Shown here one piece after another: positions 8,504-16,210 of a stretch of 16,210 nt of DNA (within the stretch, counting starts at the first letter, position 1; each line of letters opens with the position of its first letter). The DNA comes from Pigoraptor vietnamica (lineage: Eukaryota > Opisthokonta > Filasterea): the NCBI GenBank assembly GCA_943704525.1, contig CALSCQ010001125.1, forward strand, positions 1 through 16,210. The letters run 5' to 3'. A program made the translations under genes and the position numbers. Under the pieces are notes generated by a model. That model did no database searches. It saw nothing but the letters and a program-made list of their open reading frames with translations, and was not told the origin of the DNA.

Positions 8504-9762
8504 CGTGCGTGTGCGTATGTGCGTGCGTGCATGTGTGCGTACGTGCGTGGCACTGCGTCCCCATATGTGCGAATTCAGTCGATTGGAAACATCGGTACAT
8601 TCATTTTGCGACATACTCGTGAAGAACGTTGCTGCGCGTGTGGCTGACACCCCCCTTTCCGCACGCACACAGGTCCCAGCACCACCACGAGCACCATGCG
8701 CACACGGGCGTGACCGGCCAGGACCCCGATCTCACCAACTACTATCCCCTCGTCCGCAAGCACTCGAAGACGCCGTGGAAGCCCGTTTACAAGTGGCAGA
8801 AGTACGTCTATCTCCCGATGGCGCTCGCCCTCCCCAACCTCTTCCTCGGCCAGGCCATCTCGTACGTGCGCGGTGCGTACAAGGGCAAGGTGTTTGGCAT
8901 GAAGCTCACGAACAAGACGCTCGTGCGCCCGATCGACCGCATCTCGGTCGCGTTCTTCACGCTCCTCTCGGCGTTCCTCCACCTCGGGATCCCCGCCTAC
9001 CTCCACGGCATGGGCACGGCGCTCGTTCAGGGCCTGTGCCTCGCGACGGCAATTGGCGTCATGTTCTGGGCGATCACGTTCCCCAACCACGACACGGCGG
9101 CCACGCAGGACCACAAGGTGCCGACGGACGCGCGCGGGCGCAGGGACTGGGGCGCCCAGCAGGTGCTCTCGAGCAGCAACTTTGAGGCCAGCACGCTCGT
9201 CACGTGCGTTCTTGGTGAGTTGCAAGTCGACTGTTGTTCTTGTGTGTATGTGTGTGTGCGTGTATGTGCGAGTGTACGTGTGCGTGCTGTGGTGTGTGTG
9301 CATGGTATTATTCCTCTGTCTTGCCGCTGACACAGTGCCCATTGCACGCAGGCGGCATGAACTACCAGATTGAGCACCACCTCTTCCCCACAATGCACCC
9401 GGCGCACCATCCCGCCGTATCGGAAATCGTCAAGAAGGTCTGCAGGGAGCGCGGCATTGGGTGAGTGCGAGTCTTACGCAGCGCCACACACACACGCGCG
9501 CACGCACGCACGCACGCAACAGGGGCACTCGCGCACGTGCGCGACACAAGCACTCAGGCACGCACAACAAATCTGCACGCCCATACATGGGACATCATGC
9601 CCTCTGCAGTCTCTAATGCTCTGCAGTCTCTAATGCTCGTCTTCCTTGACTCGCAGGTACGTGTGCCATTCCTCGTGGTTCTCCGCCTTCGCAAGCTACA
9701 ACAGCTGGATTGTCCGCATGGGTCTGCCGGACGACGCCACTCGCAAGGCCCCCGCGAGCTGA
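7719..9762 (+). CDS. Cytochrome b5-fused front-end fatty acid desaturase (4 exons)
   Basis: Exons 7719-8359, 8673-9214, 9352-9460 and 9657-9762 join into 465 residues. The N-terminal cytochrome b5 domain (about 20-75) has heme ligands His42 (HPGG) and His65. The desaturase domain carries the three histidine boxes: HTASH at 182-186, QHHHEHH at 216-222 and QIEHH at 400-404. Glutamine in place of the first histidine of box 3 marks front-end desaturases, which insert double bonds towards the carboxyl end of polyunsaturated chains (delta-4, -5, -6 or sphingolipid delta-8) using electrons from the fused b5. Hydrophobic segments near 150-180 and 250-330 fit an ER membrane protein. Regioselectivity cannot be read from sequence. 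Box 1 has Thr where many relatives have Asp (HDxxH). The ATG at 7719 has a good context (GAGATGGC) and precedes the b5 domain; an in-frame ATG at 7590 would only add low-complexity leader. Box 2 lies at an ambiguous splice junction (see findings). Confidence 0.95.
8360..8672 (+). other. Desaturase intron 1 with (GT)n tract
   Basis: The donor GTGGGT at 8360 and acceptor CACACAG ending at 8672 restore the frame into histidine box 2. The intron contains a pure GT run at about 8463-8499, followed by GCGT and GCAT variants to about 8550. A second compatible site pair is 8364 with 8679. Confidence 0.75.
9215..9351 (+). other. Desaturase intron 2
   Basis: The donor GTGAGT and acceptor GCACGCAG restore CVLG-GMNYQIEHH. 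The intron is 137 bp and phase 1, with an imperfect GT-rich tract at about 9240-9304. Confidence 0.92.
9461..9656 (+). other. Desaturase intron 3 with CA-rich tract and 17-bp duplication
   Basis: The donor GTGAGT and acceptor CTCGCAG restore RERGIG-YVCHSSW. The intron is 196 bp and phase 2. A CACACGCGCACGCACG tract lies at 9484-9520. An exact 17-base tandem duplication (TCTGCAGTCTCTAATGC) lies at 9603-9636, just upstream of the acceptor. Confidence 0.92.
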
Positions 9763-10505
9763 AGGCCCATAGCAGGCTCGCTAGAGTCGCGTGTGTGCGA
9801 GACACTGGGTTCTCACTCTCATGTCTCACTCTCACGTCACTCCATTCGGCCTGTGTGCGTGCTCTTCCGTTTCTGCCGCTGCGTGCATTGCGTCTCGAGT
9901 GTTGTTGGGAGGTCGAACGGCAACGTTGTGGCACTCTCAAGACATCCGCTGTACAGTGAAGTTTGAACTAAAGCCATTACTTTGAATGTATATCCGCCTT
10001 AAGTGTGTCATTGACGACATATCCGTGCGATATGTATTCCCCCATGTATAAAGGAGCGGGCACGGCCCGACATCTTATCTGCGGATGCCACTACAACTGC
10101 TACGGAGGGAGAGAGATACATGGGTGGAACGAAGAGAGCATTCGCGCACACAACGCACACATCGACACACAGAGGGCATTCACGCACACAACGCACACAT
10201 CCACACGCGCGCTTAGCGCAACACAAGCTAAAAGGGCGCGAGTTTAGTCCGTCCCGTTCTTGAGAAACGCGCATCGATGCACGCAGCACGCAGAGAGAAA
10301 GCAATAGAGTTGCGCAAAGAGAAGGCATGCGACGCCGAGAAATAGCAGTCTATGCAAAAACGCGACAGTGGCGGAGAACGAAATACACAACGCGCGAAAC
10401 ACATGGTGGCACACGCACGCCGAATTCGAAACCCAAACGAAAGAGAATAAAAGAGGAAGAAACGACAACGCACACGCGCAGACGCACACGCGGCGACCCG
10501 CAGCC
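9763..10505. other. Convergent 3' spacer between desaturase and LRR genes
   Basis: It holds the presumed 3' ends of both genes. Contents include a TATAAAGG at 10047-10054 and an imperfect 38-bp tandem duplication at 10135-10210. Open frames here have no recognisable motif. Confidence 0.5.
10135..10210. repeat. Imperfect 38-bp tandem duplication
   Basis: Unit 1 (10135-10172) and unit 2 (10173-10210) agree at 32 of 38 positions, sharing the core CACACAACGCACACATC. The unit is CA-rich and lies between convergent genes. Confidence 0.85.
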
Positions 10506-11954
10506 TCACAGCAGCACGCACAGCCCGCTCTTCTCCGGCTTCCTCGCCTTCGGTTTTGTCGACGTCTGCGAGTTGCGAATGCCAATGGGCGTCGTCGCCC
10601 ACGCATTGTGCGAGCCCGACTGGTAAAAGTGAGTGTTCCCGCTCTTGGACGTCGCGGCGCCGCCCTGGTTTCGGAGCAGCGAACCCTTGATAATCTTGTC
10701 CCACCCGGGGTCGGTCGGCGCGTTGTTGTCAAACACGACAATTCCGCGGTGCAGGCGGAGGCTCTCGGCAAACGCGGCGACGACAGCCGACCGGAAGCCG
10801 TTGTCCCTCACGAACAGCTCCTTCAGCCCCACGTTGCCGCGAAGTGCCGCCGCGAGCTCGTTCCCGGCGTCATCCCCCATGCCGTTCTCGTTGAGGTTGA
10901 GGTGCCGAAGCGTTTTGTTGAGCGATATGGCCTTCGCAATGTGCATGCCGCCCTCCTTTCCAAGCCCCGTCTCCATCAGGTCGAGCGACGTCAGTGTCTT
11001 GTTACTCGATATGAGCGCGCCCACCGCCGCGCCGCCAATGTCTCCGAGGTCGTTCGATTGGAGGTCGAGCACGTCGAGCGTCTGGTTCGTCTTGAGCGCG
11101 TCGCACAGCGCCTTCGTCCCCACGTGCGTGATCAGGTTCTTGCCGAGATGAAGCAGCCTCAGCGTCGAGTTGTTTTGCAGCGCGCCGGCAAGTTGCGTCA
11201 CGGCTTCGTCGCCCATGTCGTTCGCGTGCAGCTTGAGCTCCGTGAGGTGGCAACCCGACTTGAACAGACCCGCAAACGCGAGGCCGCCGTCGCGCCCAAT
11301 GTCGTTCCAATCGAGATGGAGCACGGAGAGCGTGGTGTTCGTGAGGAGCGCGTTCGCGATGGCCGTGCCGCCGGCGACGCCGAGATTGTTCGAACTGCAG
11401 CTCAGCTTCGTCAGCGACGTGTTCTTCCCGAGAGCGCTCGCCAGCGCAACGCCGCCCTGGGGCCCAATGTCGTTCGAATCGAGCGTCAGCTCCGCAAGTG
11501 TCGTCGCCGTCGAGAGCGCGTCGGCGATGGACTGACATCCGGTCGCGCCAATGTTGTTGTTCTCGAGGTTGATGCACGTGATGGTCGGGTGCGCAAAGAG
11601 CCTCGCCGCGTGTACCGCGCCGTCCGCGTGCAAGTAGTTGTACTCGAGCTCGACCTTCCTAATCTTGTTGCTTGTGAGGAGTATGTTCGCGAGAACGTCC
11701 GTCCGCGCGGCGTCCAGCTTGTTCTCGCGGAGGCTCAGCTCGGTCAGCGTCGTGTTTTCCCTCAGGGCATCCAGCAGCCGCTGCCATGTCTCCGGAGAAA
11801 AGTCCACGCTCGCCAGCGCAAGCGTCGCCACGCCGCCGCCTTCGAGGGCCAACAGCCCGCTCTCAAGTCGCTTGTCCATGTGTCGCACACTGGGTGATTC
11901 GCAAATCTCCTTCACGGTGCCCGTGGCGGCCGTTGAGCTGGCCACTGCGGACAT
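10506..11954 (-). CDS. RNI-type leucine-rich-repeat protein with C-terminal CaaX box
   Basis: A single uninterrupted frame of 482 residues runs from ATG 11954 to TGA 10506. After about 60 N-terminal residues come roughly 12 to 13 repeats of 28 residues on the pattern TLxxLxLxxNxIGxxGGxALAxAL (for example TLAELTLDSNDIGPQGGVAL). This is the ribonuclease-inhibitor (RNI) class found in NLR proteins, RanGAP and tropomodulin, and it forms a curved protein-binding solenoid. The last 60 residues are non-repetitive and polar, with a basic stretch KPKARKPEK, and end in Cys-Val-Leu-Leu. A terminal CaaX with X = Leu is the typical substrate of geranylgeranyltransferase I, so membrane anchoring is likely. 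There is no NACHT, kinase, F-box or other effector domain, so its partner is unknown. It is the only complete confident gene here without introns. It converges on the desaturase gene and diverges from the I-BAR gene. Confidence 0.94.
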   Translation of the reverse strand: MSAVASSTAATGTVKEICESPSVRHMDKRLESGLLALEGGGVATLALASVDFSPETWQRLLDALRENTTLTELSLRENKLDAARTDVLANILLTSNKIRKVELEYNYLHADGAVHAARLFAHPTITCINLENNNIGATGCQSIADALSTATTLAELTLDSNDIGPQGGVALASALGKNTSLTKLSCSSNNLGVAGGTAIANALLTNTTLSVLHLDWNDIGRDGGLAFAGLFKSGCHLTELKLHANDMGDEAVTQLAGALQNNSTLRLLHLGKNLITHVGTKALCDALKTNQTLDVLDLQSNDLGDIGGAAVGALISSNKTLTSLDLMETGLGKEGGMHIAKAISLNKTLRHLNLNENGMGDDAGNELAAALRGNVGLKELFVRDNGFRSAVVAAFAESLRLHRGIVVFDNNAPTDPGWDKIIKGSLLRNQGGAATSKSGNTHFYQSGSHNAWATTPIGIRNSQTSTKPKARKPEKSGLCVLL

Positions 11955-12965
11955 TGCCTACCGCACGCGAACGAATGAGGAACGCCCAACACACGAGGGT
12001 TCCCCGCTCACGACAGCGACGGGAAAAAGGCCTCGGAGACGCAGGCGCCTCCGCCTCCCTGGGTAGGGGGCGCACGAGAAGCCGTGGACCACACGACCGA
12101 CAGAGGGTACGGATTAAAACGAAACAGCTGTCGTGTCCCCTCTTGGCCACCAGGGCCGGCGCGGACAGGCGCGATTGGGCAGGCTGACGCCAAGCGCCTT
12201 TACGAAAGCGCCCTCTGCCGACGTCTCGTTGCAAGGAAGGTGCCCGACTGCGATTGTCGAAATTAGTGAACGATGGTCGCACGGAGTGAAAGCGACGTCG
12301 TGCGCGGTAAACGTGGAGCGTAATGCAGTGCCTTTTTCCCTGTGTGCGCTTGTCTTTTGGGAATGTGCCGCTGTGCACGCACACACACACACGCACGCAC
12401 GCATGCACACTGGCAACACGCACACCTGACGCATCGAGGCGACGACGAAACTGAAGTATGCTTCGATTTTTCGGCCCGTTTTGAGGGGCGTTTCACATTA
12501 ACTCACCGGGCGACAGGCGTTGCCCTGGGATGCAAGCCCACTTGAGTAAATATGCTAAATCACAAAGTTTCATTGCCATTTGGACATACAAACTAATGTT
12601 CAACAAATTAGTAGATTTAAGGGGTTACCACACCTCGATTATGGCATCAGTATTGAAATTCACATTGAATTGAAATGACCTTCAAAAGCACCCCAAAATT
12701 GCATCGAGCTTCAATACATTTGGTGGGAGATGGGTTGTGCGATGGGTTCCACCACGGGGGTTCCACACAACGGCTGAGATCCCGTGGCGAGTTTCAATCC
12801 GGCAATAAAACTTGCATCGCACGCTCGCCTTGGCACAATTGTGTCCGTCAAATTGCAGAGTTTCGGCGGGTCGAGATACGACTTATGACAGCTGTGAATT
12901 GTGCCCAGAGAGTAACCACGGACCAAGTCTGTGGCGGGAGAGTGCACGGTGCATTCTGACTGTAG

Positions 12966-13215
12966 TTTACAGTGAGTGAGTGAGCGAGTGAGTGAGTGAG
13001 TGAGTGTGCGTGTGTGTGTGTGTGTTTTGTGTGTGTGTGTGTGTGTGTGTGTGTTGTGTGTTGTGTGTGTGTGTGTGTGTGTGTATGTTGCAGTATGTGT
13101 GTGCTGTGTGTGTGCTGTGTAGTGTGTGTGTGTTATGTGTGTGTGGTGTGTGTACCTCTGTGTATGTATGCATGTGGTGTGTGTGTTTGTGTTGTATGTC
13201 TGTGTATGAGTGTGG
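12966..13215. repeat. (GAGT)n followed by a degenerate (GT)n tract
   Basis: It starts with GTGA/GAGT tetranucleotides (about 12972-13003) and passes into GT dinucleotides interrupted by TTGTG, CTGTG, GTATG and TTATG steps. Open frames across it encode only Cys-Val or Thr-His repeats and are artefacts. Confidence 0.9.
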
Positions 13216-13286
13216 TGACACTGCATGTTGTTGCCGGACATGGACGCTCTCGGCGCCACGGGCCGGCAGTTTGACCGAGACCCTTC

Positions 13287-13427
13287 ATGTGTCGTTTGCA
13301 CCAGTGGCTGTGGGATGACAACACGGCCGGACTCGTCATTGGTAGCGCCTCTGAGAATGCCAAAGATTTCGGCTGCATCGCAGCTCAGACTGGGCGGCCG
13401 AGCGCCGGCGGCGGCATCTCACTTTGA
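13287..13427 (+). CDS. Short coding-like frame, possible terminal exon, unidentified
   Basis: A 46-codon frame opens with ATG 13287 and ends with TGA 13425-13427. It contains LWDDNTAGLVIGSASENAK and a Gly-rich end. Most codons in the middle begin with G and end in G or C, as in the real genes here. An acceptor-like TTTGCACCAG lies at 13294-13303, so it could be the last exon of a plus-strand gene interrupted by the GT tract to its left. No upstream exon was found and the family is not recognised; it may be chance. Confidence 0.2.
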   Translation: MCRLHQWLWDDNTAGLVIGSASENAKDFGCIAAQTGRPSAGGGISL

Positions 13428-13949
13428 GTGGCTGCGCCCGCCCGGGGTTAGTCGTCGGCAGTAAAGACACTTGAGAAACAGCAGAATTTCGACCAGCTGT
13501 TCTCGCTCGGCACTGAGTGCGTCTCATGCGTGAGCGACAGAGTCGTATAGCTTCTTTAGTTGTTACGCCTGCTTTCCAAGAACAGTCGAGTTTTCTAAGA
13601 ACTCTCTCAAGAGGGCGTTCCTGTGATCGGTTGTCCGGAATAACTCGGAGTAATCCTTTGAGGTACTCTGTTTTGATTCACCGGCTGACGCTGTACTCAG
13701 CGAGGCGATTACGCGCACACGCACACACACGCACACGCACACACACGCACACGCACACACACACGCGCGCACACACAGACGCGCGTATACCTTTGTTGCA
13801 GTGGGCTCCGTGCGCATTTACGTACCCTTCACATCTGGATAGATTGAGAAAGTGTTGCTTTTTGTGTTTGAGTTTTCGTGCATCGTTTTCCATCGCCGTG
13901 ACCACGTACCAATCTCGCGTTTGGGAGGTCTCTCCCGTTTCCCGCAACC

Positions 13950-16057
<2,108 letters not shown>

Positions 16058-16097
16058 GTGGGTGCACTCGTGACCCGTCTCTGCTTTGTGTCTGTTG

Positions 16098-16098
16098 G

Positions 16099-16182
<84 letters not shown>

Positions 16183-16210
16183 TGTGTGTGTGTGTGTGTG
16201 CGTGTGTGTG
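16098..16210. repeat. (TG)n tract running to the window edge
   Basis: It is nearly pure TG from about 16098 to the end, with single TATG and GCGT interruptions. It lies in the intron after I-BAR exon 5. Confidence 0.9.

Larger units (their letters stand above)
11955..13949. other. 2 kb spacer between divergent LRR and I-BAR genes
   Basis: It contains the LRR promoter side (11955 to about 12250), a short CA tract (12374-12402), an AT-richer stretch (12541-12700) without motifs, a long GAGT/GT tract (12966-13215), a short coding-like frame (13287-13427) and a CA tract (about 13710-13782). The CA tract is followed by a good acceptor (ACCTTTGTTGCAG, ending at 13801); with a GTACTC donor at 13663 this could be a 5'-leader intron of the I-BAR gene. 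No confident gene lies within it. Confidence 0.5.

Noticed and set aside
10368-11897. 509-codon plus-strand open frame
   Set aside because: It lies antisense to the LRR gene. Its product is an Arg/Val/Glu-rich shadow with no motif, explained by the GC-rich wobble positions and the regular 28-residue repeats on the other strand.
13004-13318. Cys-Val-rich plus-strand and Thr-His-rich minus-strand frames in the GT tract, possible cysteine-rich peptide
   Set aside because: They are pure translations of dinucleotide repeats. The same artefact appears at every GT/CA tract in the window.

Overview
This is nuclear DNA from a unicellular or otherwise compact-genome eukaryote. Genes are interrupted by short GT-AG introns (137 to 428 bp), exons are GC-rich with GC-ending codons, gene strands alternate, and many introns and spacers carry long TG/CA dinucleotide tracts. 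The gene set (a SETD7-type MORN-SET protein, the mitochondrial Fe-S factor IBA57, a cytochrome-b5 front-end fatty acid desaturase, an RNI-type leucine-rich-repeat protein and an I-BAR protein with a poly-proline tail) suggests an opisthokont-like or amorphean protist, for example a choanoflagellate-type genome. That placement is a guess; nothing in the window fixes the taxon.

Layout, left to right. 1-242 is a (CA)n tract that looks like the end of an intron, followed by what may be the last exon of an unidentified plus-strand gene (243-393). 666-2341 (+) is a two-exon SETD7-like lysine methyltransferase gene. 2681-3247 (-) is a possible CCCH zinc-finger protein, converging on SETD7. 3248-4625 has no recognisable gene and includes an AT-rich island. 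4626-6316 (-) is a three-exon IBA57 gene. After a 1.4 kb spacer, 7719-9762 (+) is a four-exon desaturase gene, divergent from IBA57. 10506-11954 (-) is an intronless 482-residue LRR protein ending in a CaaX box. After a 2 kb spacer with GT-rich tracts, 13950 to the window end (+) is an I-BAR gene with at least five exons, cut off by the window edge.

The genes do not form a pathway or operon; they are independent housekeeping and cell-biology genes. I joined the exons by hand, using canonical GT...AG sites, reading-frame continuity and continuity of family motifs, so the spliced models are better than any single open frame. I found no tRNA, rRNA, CRISPR array, insertion sequence or complete transposon, and no clear sign of a new multi-gene system. 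The most useful leads are a SETD7 homologue whose catalytic-motif histidine is replaced by aspartate, repeated same-phase proline mini-exons in the I-BAR gene, an LRR protein with a predicted geranylgeranylation signal, and the concentration of TG/CA microsatellites inside introns.
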